A DNA stretch of 38,966 nt. Origin: an uncultured Planctomycetaceae bacterium. Lineage in GTDB: Bacteria; Planctomycetota; Planctomycetia; Planctomycetales; Planctomycetaceae. Positions 1 through 8,397 of the stretch are shown piece by piece. A model generated the notes under the pieces. That model saw only the letters and a list, made by a program, of their open reading frames with translations, did no database searches and had not been told where the DNA came from. The stretch's first letter is position 1; each line of letters starts with the position of its first letter. The stretch lies in the NCBI GenBank assembly GCA_903871805.1, contig CAIQIE010000201.1, positions 1-38,966 of the forward strand, read 5' to 3'. The translations under genes and the position numbers were made by a program.

Positions 1-257
1 AGTGAGGTGCAGGGTCAGAAGGCAGAGGATCGACGATCGAGAGGTCATGTTTTCTGGTGGGTGCCGGTTTGGTAATTCCGGAGGGAGATGTACAGTGAAG
101 GCGTCCCGAATTCCACTGAAATCCGTTGAAGAAACAGATTGCCGGAGATTCTTTGTTGGCGGCGTGGATCAGGAGAGTGGGCGGGTGCGTTGAGATTCTG
201 GCCTTGCAGGGTTGCGAGTGTGATTGAGGTTGATCGGAGAGGGGAGAGGGTGTTGTT
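1..257. other. Gap upstream of fmt, no gene recognised
   Basis: No reading frame here resembles a known protein. The 63-codon frame at the left edge has no family signature. The only clear element is a purine-rich ribosome-binding stretch (GGGGAGAGGG, 241-250) seven bases before the fmt start. A peptide deformylase gene often neighbours fmt, but none is visible inside the window. Confidence 0.6.
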
Positions 258-1235
258 ATGGGATTGCGAATCGTACTGATGGGAACCGGGGAATTTGCGG
301 TACCACCGTTTCGGGCAGTGCTGGAATCGGAACATCAGGTACTGGCGGTGTTGACGCAGCCGGACCGGACGGGGCGAGGGCATCATCAGCATGTGAATGT
401 GGTGAAACAGCTGGCCGAGGGATTTGGGGTCTCGGTCCTGCAGCCTGAGCGCGTGAATCGGCCGGAGGTTCTGGAGCAATTGCGAACGTATCAGGCGGAT
501 CTGTTTCTGGTGGCTTCATACGGACAGATCCTGAAACCGGAGTTGCTGGCCATACCGCGGTTGGGGGCCTTTAACCTGCATGGATCATTGCTGCCGCGGT
601 ACCGTGGAGCGGCGCCTGTGCAGTATGCGATTTGGAAAGGAGATCAGCGAACAGGGGTCACAATATTTCAGATTGAGCCTGCGCTGGATTCCGGGCCGAT
701 GGTGGGCAGAGTGGAAACATTGATTGGCGAGTTTGAGACATCGGGTGAATTGATGATGCGGCTGGCGGAATTGAGTGTGCCGCTGACCCTGGACGTCCTG
801 GGGCGACTGGAGGCGGGGACGGCCGAGTTTGAGAGTCAGGATGTCAGTCAGGTGGTGTTATCACCGAAGATACCGAAGGAGGCGGGGCGGATTTGCTGGT
901 TGGAAAGTTGTCGAGCGATTTCCTGTCAGATTCGGGCGATGCAGCCGTGGCCGAAGGCCAGTTCGGTATTGGAGCGAGAGGGGCATGAGTCGGTGCGGTG
1001 TTTATTTCAGCAGGTGCAGCTGGCGGAGGCGGGATTGGTTTTGGGGGACGATGTTGCGGAGGGGAGTGTGCGGGTGCATCAGGGGCGGCCTTATGTGCGT
1101 GCGGGAGACGGCTGGCTGGAGATTCTGAAGATTCAGCCGGAAGGTCGCAAAGCGGTGGATGGGCGAGCGTTTGTGAATGGGTATTCGCTGTCGGCGGGGG
1201 CGATATTTCGTTCAGAGCAGGGGGCAGCGGTGTGA
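258..1235 (+). CDS. fmt: Methionyl-tRNA formyltransferase
   Basis: Transfers a formyl group from 10-formyltetrahydrofolate to the amino group of methionyl-initiator tRNA, in the cytoplasm. The 325-residue length is normal for the family. The N-terminal Rossmann-like formyltransferase domain begins with RIVLMGTGEFAVPPF. The catalytic Asn-x-His is in FNLHGSLLPRYRGAAP, and the catalytic Asp is in ALDSGPM. The C-terminal beta-barrel follows from about residue 205. The ATG at 258 is chosen because the formyltransferase strand starts immediately after it and a GGGGAGAGGG ribosome-binding site lies seven bases upstream. It stands alone: the next gene begins about 650 bases downstream and is functionally unrelated. 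All key motifs are seen directly, so the call is firm. Confidence 0.97.
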   Translation: MGLRIVLMGTGEFAVPPFRAVLESEHQVLAVLTQPDRTGRGHHQHVNVVKQLAEGFGVSVLQPERVNRPEVLEQLRTYQADLFLVASYGQILKPELLAIPRLGAFNLHGSLLPRYRGAAPVQYAIWKGDQRTGVTIFQIEPALDSGPMVGRVETLIGEFETSGELMMRLAELSVPLTLDVLGRLEAGTAEFESQDVSQVVLSPKIPKEAGRICWLESCRAISCQIRAMQPWPKASSVLEREGHESVRCLFQQVQLAEAGLVLGDDVAEGSVRVHQGRPYVRAGDGWLEILKIQPEGRKAVDGRAFVNGYSLSAGAIFRSEQGAAV

Positions 1236-1883
1236 CGGCAGGCGAGTTTTGGGGGCATTTTGCGGGGAAAATCTGTCAGGTTAAGGGGGATTCCGGGAAA
1301 TGATTTCGGCCCTGAGTTACTGTGCAGGCTGGATGACGGGGATTGCAGGGAATGGGGGGTTGTGAACGGATTTTCCGACGGTTAGTTCGCTGTAAATCGT
1401 GAATTTGCAGGCATTTAAGGCATGTCTGGGATGGGAAAACCGATGAAACGAAGTTTGTCGGAGGCGAAAAAGTGCTCAGGCCTTATCTGGGGGAAAATTC
1501 TCTGGATCCCTGACACTTTTACCAAATTCCAGGGGCAGCGCAGTAAACCCCGGGGCCTGGTGTTAAAATGGCGCCCGGGAAAGCACTGGTCCGGATGACG
1601 GTGTGATTCCTTCCGGGTGGCATCAGTTGGAAGTTTGAGTTTGGAACGCGATCGATAATCCATGGGATGACCGATCGCGCAGGTTGCCGTTGTGAAGCAG
1701 CGGCATTTGGTGCCCGGTCGAAAAGCCTTCGGGAAAATTCATGGTGGTTACTGCAAATCTGGAAAAGCGGATTTGCAGTGACGGGATGATTTTCCTGTTG
1801 GGAATGTGGTTCAAGTATTCGGCAGCGGAAAGAGATCCGTATGCTGGCATTATCTGGAATTCGTGTTGAGGTGAGTGTTTTTC
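1236..1883. other. 648-base gap without a recognisable gene
   Basis: Short frames on both strands have no family signature, and the base composition is strongly G-rich on the plus strand (25 G against 10 C in 1201-1260). The only structure I see is the inverted repeat at 1748-1781. The last bases (GAGGTGAG, 1868-1875) are the ribosome-binding site of the next gene. The promoter of the ketosynthase-like gene is presumably here, but I cannot point to a convincing -35/-10 pair. Confidence 0.5.
1748..1781. repeat. Inverted repeat (hairpin) upstream of the ketosynthase-like gene
   Basis: CTGCAAATC (1751-1759) and GATTTGCAG (1770-1778) are perfect inverted arms around a 10-base loop. Three further pairs, one of them a G-T wobble, extend the stem to 1748 and 1781. 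There is no T-run, so it is not a standard terminator. It could be an operator or a leader hairpin about 100 bases before the next start codon. Confidence 0.5.
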
Positions 1884-3188
1884 ATGGCCGTTGAATCACC
1901 GCGTGATGTCGTTATAACAGGTCTGGGCATCATTTCGCCGATTGGCATTGGTCGGGCCTCATTCCTGTCTGGAATTACTGAAGGTCGGTGCGGGCTGAAG
2001 CCTGTGCAGTTGAATTCGTGGGTTGCTGCGCCGGGTTGTATTGGCGGCGAAGTCAGCGACTTCAATGACGAGACTGCGAAGAAAGAGCATTTGAAGAGTC
2101 TGCGGAAGAGTCTGAAGGTGATGTGTCGTGAGATTCAGATGGGTGTTGCATCGGCCTTGCAGGCGATGGAAGACGCTGGTTTGAAGCAGGGCAGTGTGCC
2201 TCCGGACCGCATTGGCTGTGATTTCGGTGCGAATCTGATGTCCAGTCCTCCTGATGTTCTTCAGGATGGAGCGATGCGATGCCGTACAAATCGGACTGGC
2301 AATCTGGCATTCGATTATGACCAGTGGGGTGAAGTGGGCATGGGGGGGCTGGAGCCACTGTGGCTGCTGAAGTATCTTCCGAACATGCCGGGGTGTCATA
2401 TTGGAATTGCTCTGGAAGCGCACGGCCCGAATAATTCGATTACGCACGACGAGGCATCGGGCTGTCTGGTGATTGGCGAAGCCTGCAATGCGATTCGCCG
2501 AAACCGTGCCGACGTGATGGTGGCCGGCGTCACGGGGACTCGGATACACACCGTCAAAGCGTGTCACTTCCGGCGGATGGATGTACTGGCGGATGGACCT
2601 GCGGAACTGCGGTTGCGCCCATTCGATAATGATCGAATTGGTGAGGCCTTATCGGAGGCGGCGTGCAGCTTGATTCTGGAATCGCGCGAGCACGCAGAGG
2701 CTCGCGGGGCAAAGATTCTGGGAACGATTCTTGGATGCGGGGCCAGTTCGGTATCGTCACGTGAAGGGCTGGCGGACGAAGCGAGTGCCATACAGATGGC
2801 ATCGCAGGTGGCGTTGGATCGAGCGGGTATTCTGGCCGGTGATCTTGGTCACATCAATGCGTGTGCATCGGGCCATCTGGAACGGGACCGATATGAAGCG
2901 ATTGGTTTGCGGCGATTGTTGGGTGATGCGGCTGATCGTGTGCCGGTGACGGCGATCAAAAGTTACACGGGCAGTGCGGGAAGTGGTTCGTCGCTGATCG
3001 AGCTGGCGGCATCGTTGTTAGGTCTTCAGCAGGGGCTGATTCCGCGGACGTTGAATTTTCGAACGGCGGATGTTGAAGCGCCGTTGAATGTCGTGCACGG
3101 AGAGTCGGCGAAGGCTGCCAACGGGGTCTTTCTGAAAACCAGTGTGACTCGGATGGGCCAGGCCAGTGCCGTGGTGGTCAGAGTTTAA
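1884..3188 (+). CDS. Ketosynthase-fold protein lacking the Cys-His-His triad
   Basis: A 434-residue protein with the KAS II (FabF-like) fold: N-terminal DVVITGLGIISPIGIG, the mid-protein GPNNSITHDEASGCLVIGEA nucleophile-elbow region, then the INACASGHLERDRYEA and IKSYTGSAGSGSSLIE regions. By alignment to family motifs, the nucleophile Cys (TACATG) is Glu190 in HDEASG, the first His (NAHGTST) is Cys327 in INACASG, and the second His (KSxxGH) is Ser364 in KSYTGS. It therefore should not condense acyl chains. Chain-length-factor partners of type II polyketide synthases have similar losses, which suggests a scaffold or partner role (inference). ATG 1884 is preferred over GTG 1875 because GAGGTGAG at 1868-1875 is spaced correctly for it. 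No acyl carrier protein or intact ketosynthase lies nearby; an exporter operon follows 140 bases downstream. Confidence 0.85.
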   Translation: MAVESPRDVVITGLGIISPIGIGRASFLSGITEGRCGLKPVQLNSWVAAPGCIGGEVSDFNDETAKKEHLKSLRKSLKVMCREIQMGVASALQAMEDAGLKQGSVPPDRIGCDFGANLMSSPPDVLQDGAMRCRTNRTGNLAFDYDQWGEVGMGGLEPLWLLKYLPNMPGCHIGIALEAHGPNNSITHDEASGCLVIGEACNAIRRNRADVMVAGVTGTRIHTVKACHFRRMDVLADGPAELRLRPFDNDRIGEALSEAACSLILESREHAEARGAKILGTILGCGASSVSSREGLADEASAIQMASQVALDRAGILAGDLGHINACASGHLERDRYEAIGLRRLLGDAADRVPVTAIKSYTGSAGSGSSLIELAASLLGLQQGLIPRTLNFRTADVEAPLNVVHGESAKAANGVFLKTSVTRMGQASAVVVRV

Positions 3189-3328
3189 GTGCGGGGAGTG
3201 TGTGTTGCCGGACATGTCTGCTCATGAGAAATTGTGTGGTCGCTTCTGACGTTGTGAATACTGCAGATGATGCGGTGCACTGACCGAATTGTGTGGAGTG
3301 AGTGAAGAGATTCCATCGCAGGTGAAAT

Positions 3329-4621
3329 ATGGCGACTGGCAGTACCACGACATCAGCGGATGCTCTTTCAAAGTTGAAGATTCGGCGAGACCAGACCGCT
3401 GACAGGCCTTCGTTCATTTTCCGGTTGTTTCGTGGGATCGTTGTGCTGCTGATTCTGGCGGCTGTTGGTGGTGGAGTGATCGCGCTGGGGGTTGGGCGTG
3501 GGTGGATCCCGGACACCGACCGACTGATGGAGGCGGTGCGTCAGAAGCCAGAGGTTCGAGTGGCGACGGTCAGTCTGGAGACTGGTCGGTCTGCGGACGC
3601 GACTGTGGTGGCAACGGGCTATCTGGAATCGCGTCAGCAGGCCCGGATTGGGGCGCGTGCTACGGGTCGGATTGAAGCGGTGCTGGTGGAAGAGGGCACC
3701 AGGGTTTTGGCCAATGATGTGCTGGCGATTCTGGAGCATGCAGATCTGGATGCATCGCTGGCGGCCATGGAGGCGGCAGCGGCGCGTTGTCGCAGTGAGC
3801 TTCAGGAGCAGGATGTAGCGATTCAGCGTGCCCTGCAGGACTTTCGGCGAGCAGAGAAGTCTTTGGCTGCGAAGACGATGACGGCTGCCGAATTTGACAC
3901 CGAGAAATACGAATATGACGCGGCTGTTGCGCGACGAGGCTCATTGGAAGCCGCTTTGCTGCTTGCGGAAGCGCGGGTTCAGGAAGCAAAACAGCTTCGT
4001 GAAAACATGTTTGTGCGGGCTCCTTTTGCGGGGACGGTGATTTCGAAGGATGCTGAGTTGGGAGAATCGATCCTGCCCGGTGGCATGGGCGAAGCTTCGG
4101 GGCGTGGATCTGTGGTGACGATTGCGGATCTGGAGCATCTGGAAGTCGACTGCGATGTGAAGGAGGATTTTATCAGTCGAGTGACTCAGGGGCAGTCAGC
4201 GGAAGTGGCCGTGGATGCTGTGCCCGGAAAAAGGTATCAGGGTAAAGTCCGAAAAATCATTCCCATGGGAGATCGTGCCAGAGCGACTGTGAAAGTGCGG
4301 GTTGCCCTGGTGGATGCGGATGAGAAGTTGTTTCCTGAGATGAGTTCGACCGTGTACTTTCTTTCGGCAGAGACGAAGGAGAGTACAGAGCAGGAAACTT
4401 CGAGGGTGTTTTGTCCAAACGATGCGATTCAGTCGGCCGGATCTGAGACCTTTGTGTGGGTTGTGGGATCCGAAGACCGGTTGCGTCGAATGGTGATTCA
4501 GACCGGAGAGAAGAAAGAAGATCGCACGGAAGTGCTTTCCGGACTTCAGGGTGGAGAGAAGGTTGTCGTGAGTCCTTCGCAGGAATTTCGTGAAGGCATG
4601 CCTGTCAGGGCGGCGCAGTAA
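3329..4621 (+). CDS. Membrane-fusion (HlyD/MacA-type) periplasmic adaptor
   Basis: A 430-residue adaptor that would link an inner-membrane ABC exporter to an outer-membrane channel. A short cytoplasmic tail precedes one membrane span at about residues 36-55 (GIVVLLILAAVGGGVIALGV). The first lipoyl half follows (ATGYLESRQQARIGARATG, EGTRVLANDVLAILE). A long helical hairpin spans about residues 135-225, and the second lipoyl half is RAPFAGTVISKDAELGE. The beta-barrel and membrane-proximal domains end the protein (GLQGGEKVVVSPSQEFREGM). The next genes are an ATPase and two FtsX-like permeases, so this is the adaptor of a split MacAB/DevBCA-like exporter. The substrate cannot be read from the sequence. 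ATG 3329 has a weak AGGTGA upstream. Confidence 0.9.
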   Translation: MATGSTTTSADALSKLKIRRDQTADRPSFIFRLFRGIVVLLILAAVGGGVIALGVGRGWIPDTDRLMEAVRQKPEVRVATVSLETGRSADATVVATGYLESRQQARIGARATGRIEAVLVEEGTRVLANDVLAILEHADLDASLAAMEAAAARCRSELQEQDVAIQRALQDFRRAEKSLAAKTMTAAEFDTEKYEYDAAVARRGSLEAALLLAEARVQEAKQLRENMFVRAPFAGTVISKDAELGESILPGGMGEASGRGSVVTIADLEHLEVDCDVKEDFISRVTQGQSAEVAVDAVPGKRYQGKVRKIIPMGDRARATVKVRVALVDADEKLFPEMSSTVYFLSAETKESTEQETSRVFCPNDAIQSAGSETFVWVVGSEDRLRRMVIQTGEKKEDRTEVLSGLQGGEKVVVSPSQEFREGMPVRAAQ

Positions 4622-4749
4622 AATCGATGGTCGGTACAATACGGATGTTTCTCTGGCCGGTCTGAAGAAGCAGAGTAACGGCGAGGTCATACGGGCCCTG
4701 GCTGGTTTGTCGAGTCGGTTTGGCGGGGCCGCTTAAGTTTCAGTGGCGT

Positions 4750-4771
4750 CCGGGGCATTTGCGTGCCCTGG
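4750..4771 (+). repeat. Hairpin between adaptor and ATPase genes
   Basis: CCGGGGCA (4750-4757) pairs with TGCCCTGG (4764-4771), with one G-T wobble, around a 6-base loop. It lies in the 179-base gap between adaptor and ATPase and has no T-run. It may tune the relative expression of the two genes or mark an RNA processing site. Confidence 0.4.
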
Positions 4772-4800
4772 CAACGTAGGCAGCAAGCAGGAGTGAGCCT

Positions 4801-5526
4801 GTGACTGAAAAGTCGGGTAATCCCATTGTACTGGTCAGGGATGTCAGCAAAGAGTTTCGGCGGGACAAGCTGACGATACCGGTTTTGTCCGGCATGAATC
4901 TGCATTTGGACGAGGGTGACTATCTGGCATTGATGGGGCCCTCGGGATCCGGAAAGACAACATTGCTGAATCTGATTGCCGGGCTTGATCGTCCGACATC
5001 GGGGGATGTGATTGTGTGTGGACAGGATCTGGGTCGATCATCAGAAGGGGAACTGGCCAAATGGCGGTCTCGTCATGTGGGATTCATCTTCCAGATGTAC
5101 AATCTGATCCCGGTGCTGACGGCCTATGAAAACGTGGAGTTGCCATTGACGCTGACGTCGTTGTCTCGTCGCGAGCGAGACGAGCATGTGCGTACGGCAT
5201 TGCAGGTTGTGGGTCTGGCGGATCGGATGGATCATTATCCGCGACAGTTGTCCGGTGGTCAGGAGCAGCGTGTAGCGATTGCTCGCGCGCTTGTGACAGA
5301 TCCGACATTGTTGGTGGCTGACGAGCCGACTGGCGACCTTGATGCGAAGTCCGCTGGAGAGATTCTGGATTTGCTGCACCGACTGAATACGGAGTTTCAC
5401 AAGACCATTGTGATGGTGACTCATGACCCGAACGCTGCGGCGCGAGCACGTCGGATTCTGCATCTGGAGAAGGGCGTGCTGGTGTCGGATGTTGTGACCT
5501 CCGGCAGGAAGGAGACGGCGGGATGA
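4801..5526 (+). CDS. ABC exporter ATPase, MacB/LolD type
   Basis: ATP-binding subunit (241 aa) that drives the adjoining FtsX-like permeases. All ABC motifs are visible: Walker [10 protein letters not shown] (residues 46-54), Q-loop [20 protein letters not shown], signature [15 protein letters not shown], Walker [13 protein letters not shown] and the switch His in VMVTHD. The '[17 protein letters not shown]' stretch is typical of MacB/LolD/DevA ATPases. The start is GTG 4801, with an AGGAGTGA ribosome-binding site just upstream. Its stop codon overlaps the next start (ATGA at 5523-5526), so ATPase and first permease are translationally coupled. Family membership is certain; the transported substrate is unknown. 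Confidence 0.95.
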   Translation: MTEKSGNPIVLVRDVSKEFRRDKLTIPVLSGMNLHLDEGDYLALMGPSGSGKTTLLNLIAGLDRPTSGDVIVCGQDLGRSSEGELAKWRSRHVGFIFQMYNLIPVLTAYENVELPLTLTSLSRRERDEHVRTALQVVGLADRMDHYPRQLSGGQEQRVAIARALVTDPTLLVADEPTGDLDAKSAGEILDLLHRLNTEFHKTIVMVTHDPNAAARARRILHLEKGVLVSDVVTSGRKETAG

Positions 5527-6680
5527 AGACACTGATGTACATCTGGAGAAACGTGCGAAGGAACCGGCTGCGGAGTTTTTTGACGGTATTGTCGGTCGGA
5601 TTTTCGCTGGCCCTGATGACAGTGCTGTATGGATTTCTGGCCTCACAGGACACTTACAAAAACAGTGCCGCGCAGGCCAATCGCATTGTGGTGATGAATG
5701 TTCAGGGATTCAGTGGGCGGCTGCCGATTTCTACGGTGGATGATGTTCGGGCGATGAAATCCGTTGTGGCGGCAGTTCCATTTTCGTGGTACGGTGGTTC
5801 GTATCAGGATGAGCAGATGCCGTTTGCACAGTTCGCGACGGATCCCGAGAAGTTGTTTGATGTCTGGCCCGAGTATTCAATACCGCCTGAGCAGCTGGAG
5901 TCGTGGAAAAAGAACCGTCAGGGATGCGTACTGGATCGGCGGATTGCCGAGCGTCGAGGCTGGAAGGTTGGAGATCGGGTGCCGCTGAAGGGAAATATTT
6001 ATCCGTTCGACCTCGACCTGGAAATCAGTGGGATTTTTGATTCTCCGAAGAATACGGATTCCCTGTATTTTCACTGGGATTATCTGAACGAGGGACTGAA
6101 GCAGCGGAATTTTGCAACGTTGGACAACGCCGGGACGATTTTTGCGAGGGTGCAGGCGCCGGGTGATATTCCCCTCGTGATTCGAAATGTGGACGATCGT
6201 TTTGGAAGTTCCGACACACCGACTCGCAGTCAGACGGAGGCCGCATTTGCGCAGATGTTTATTGACATGCTGGGGAATGTTCAGGTGCTGATTCGAAACA
6301 TCGGAATCGCTGTTGTGTTTTCCCTGTCACTTGTCACTGCGAATTCCATGTCGATGGCCATGCTTGAGCGAGTGACGGAGATTGCGGTGTTGAAAGCGAT
6401 CGGATTTTCGCGGGGGCGAATTCTGGTGATGGTATTGGGTGAGTCGTGTTTGATTTCGATGCTGGGCGGATTTCTGGGTGTTGGAATGGGGTGTTTCTTT
6501 CTGGAAGGCATGAATCGGATTCTGCCGCAGTTCTTCCCATTTACCGTTCTGGAAATGCTTGGTCCCTGGGTGAGTTATGGTTTGATCGCCGCTTTGTTTC
6601 TGGGGTTTTGCAGTGGTGTTGTTCCGGCGATTCGAGCGGCTCAGATGTCTGTGGTGGATGGATTGCGCCGAATTGCCTGA
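5523..6680 (+). CDS. FtsX-like ABC exporter permease 1
   Basis: A 385-residue MacB/DevC-type permease. The first membrane span is near residues 16-38 ([20 protein letters not shown]). A periplasmic domain of roughly 220 residues follows, then three C-terminal spans: [20 protein letters not shown], a span around [18 protein letters not shown], and [20 protein letters not shown]. The FtsX-domain signatures [19 protein letters not shown] and the terminal [18 protein letters not shown] are clear. The start overlaps the ATPase stop. A second permease of identical length follows 123 bases downstream, so the membrane part is probably a heterodimer (inference). Confidence 0.93.
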   Translation: MKTLMYIWRNVRRNRLRSFLTVLSVGFSLALMTVLYGFLASQDTYKNSAAQANRIVVMNVQGFSGRLPISTVDDVRAMKSVVAAVPFSWYGGSYQDEQMPFAQFATDPEKLFDVWPEYSIPPEQLESWKKNRQGCVLDRRIAERRGWKVGDRVPLKGNIYPFDLDLEISGIFDSPKNTDSLYFHWDYLNEGLKQRNFATLDNAGTIFARVQAPGDIPLVIRNVDDRFGSSDTPTRSQTEAAFAQMFIDMLGNVQVLIRNIGIAVVFSLSLVTANSMSMAMLERVTEIAVLKAIGFSRGRILVMVLGESCLISMLGGFLGVGMGCFFLEGMNRILPQFFPFTVLEMLGPWVSYGLIAALFLGFCSGVVPAIRAAQMSVVDGLRRIA

Positions 6681-6803
6681 CATGTTGAACGAGTATGTTT
6701 TGAGAGTGAGAATTCGGTGACCTGTTGAGTGAAGGCATGCTCCTGATGCGGGGGTTGTCATTCGTTATCATGAGCTGAAACAAGCAGGAACGGGCGAAGA
6801 TTC

Positions 6804-7961
6804 ATGATTCCGGCCAAATACAATCTCAGAAATCTTCGGGTACGATGGGTCACGACGCTGAGGACCGTGATCAGTACGGGTCTGGTTGTCTGGGCATCGG
6901 TGTTATGTTTTGGTCTCACGGATGGCTTGCAATATGCATTGCGAGTGACAGGGCATGAGTTGGATCTGATTGTCCTGCGAAAGGGCTCAACCGACGAGAT
7001 CAGTAGCGGGCTGGAGCAGAAGGTTGCCCGGGACGTGGCGTCGTTACCGGGTATTGCAAAAGATGCCGATGGTCAGCCGCAGTGTTCTGTGGAGTTTGTC
7101 ACCATCCTGACAAAGCCGCGTCGCAGCAATGGCGGGACAGTGAATCTGATTGTGCGTGGTCTGGAAAGTGTGGGGCGGACTTTGCGGCCGGATTTTCGGC
7201 TGGTGGAGGGGCGGGACATTGAGCCAGGGAAGTTTGAGGCCATCACCAGTCGCAGCATGGCAGCGCGTTTTGAGAACCTTGCGATTGGCGAGAAGCTGGA
7301 AGTGAATCGCCGGTTTTTTGAGATTGTCGGGTATTTCGAAGCAGCGGGCAGTGCTGCGGAATCTGAGGTCTGGACGGACCTGCGGGACCTGAGTCTGGCC
7401 AGAAAAACACCGGGGGCTGTCAGCTCGGTGTGTTTGCGGGCGGAGTCGCCGGAGCAGCGTGATTCGCTGATTACCCGGCTGGCCGAGGACAAGCGGTTTC
7501 AGTTGAACGCGATTCGGGAGACTCGCTACTTTGAAGACCAGATGAATCAGTCGAATGCGATCCAGTACATTGGTTACATTATTGCGGGCTTTTTGATTTT
7601 TGGAGCGATGTTCGCGGCGGCGAATACCATGTATGCGGCGGTGGCCAGTCGGGCCCGCGAGATCGGCACACTGAGAGCTCTTGGTTTTCCGCGAATGGCC
7701 ATTTTGACCTCTTTTCTTTTCGAGGCGGTGGTGTTGTGTCTGATGGGGGGCTTTTTGGGGTGTCTGGCGACGCTTCCATTTAATGGTCTTTCCACAGGGA
7801 CAATGAATCAGTTCAGTGAGATTACCTTTTCCTTCCGTTTCGGCCCCCGCGTGCTTGCTCAGGGCGTCCTGCTGGCCCTTGTGATGGGGCTTCTGGGAGG
7901 GTTATTGCCGGCTGTGCGTGCCGTGCGTCTGAATATCATTGGCGCGTTGCGCGAGCGATAA
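6804..7961 (+). CDS. FtsX-like ABC exporter permease 2
   Basis: A second 385-residue FtsX-like permease. The N-terminal span is around LRTVISTGLVVWASVLCFGL and a large periplasmic domain follows. Three C-terminal spans are visible: around YIGYIIAGFLIFGAMFAAAN, SFLFEAVVLCLMGGFLGCLA and VLLALVMGLLGGLLPAVRAV. The diagnostic SRAREIGTLRALGFPR motif precedes the third span. The periplasmic domain is only loosely similar to that of the first permease, so they are paralogues rather than a recent duplication. ATG 6804 has GGAACGGGCGAAG upstream. With the preceding three genes it completes a four-component exporter. Confidence 0.92.
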   Translation: MIPAKYNLRNLRVRWVTTLRTVISTGLVVWASVLCFGLTDGLQYALRVTGHELDLIVLRKGSTDEISSGLEQKVARDVASLPGIAKDADGQPQCSVEFVTILTKPRRSNGGTVNLIVRGLESVGRTLRPDFRLVEGRDIEPGKFEAITSRSMAARFENLAIGEKLEVNRRFFEIVGYFEAAGSAAESEVWTDLRDLSLARKTPGAVSSVCLRAESPEQRDSLITRLAEDKRFQLNAIRETRYFEDQMNQSNAIQYIGYIIAGFLIFGAMFAAANTMYAAVASRAREIGTLRALGFPRMAILTSFLFEAVVLCLMGGFLGCLATLPFNGLSTGTMNQFSEITFSFRFGPRVLAQGVLLALVMGLLGGLLPAVRAVRLNIIGALRER

Positions 7962-8397
7962 ATCGCCCTGTGCGGATTGGTTGCTTTTCAGGCACGTGCC
8001 ACATTTCTGTTTGTGAAGAGTGCGAACAGAGAAGGCAATTGGGGCGTTTGCGAGTCCGCACGAAAAGTCCGGCTGGATTGGTGCGTTGAGTCTTGCGCGG
8101 AACGCATGATTGCCATGCGGATTCGGGTCTGGTCCTGACTGCGGGAAGCGATTGCAGGATAGCGGATCCATGCACGGTATCGTTTTTACGGGTTGGGGGC
8201 GTGCAAAACCCTGATGAAGATCCCTTTATAATTGTTAAGAAGGGGGCTTTTGGAGGAAAATGATATTGAGTCGAGTCGGGGTGATTCACAGAATCTGAAC
8301 ACAATGAACGATTTCTTAATGTGGGAATGAAAGTGCCCAGGTTGAGAAATCGGTGAGGAATTCAGCAGCGACGATGTTACCCGAAAGAGGGAAGAGC
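7962..8397. other. 436-base gap between exporter and peptidase genes
   Basis: I see no gene, no strong hairpin followed by T-residues and no tRNA. Very short frames (for example 12 codons from ATG 8260 after TTGGAGGAAA) cannot be distinguished from chance. A secretion substrate with a Gly-Gly leader would be expected near a C39-type peptidase, but none of usual size is visible here. The ribosome-binding purines of the next gene lie at about 8384-8395. Confidence 0.45.

Noticed and set aside
2..193. 63-codon frame at the left edge
   Set aside because: Arg/Gly/Cys-rich translation without family motifs or ribosome-binding site.
8170..8300. Tiny frames as possible exported peptide substrates of the C39-like peptidase
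   Set aside because: The frames are 12-14 codons, without a double-glycine leader or a well-spaced ribosome-binding site.
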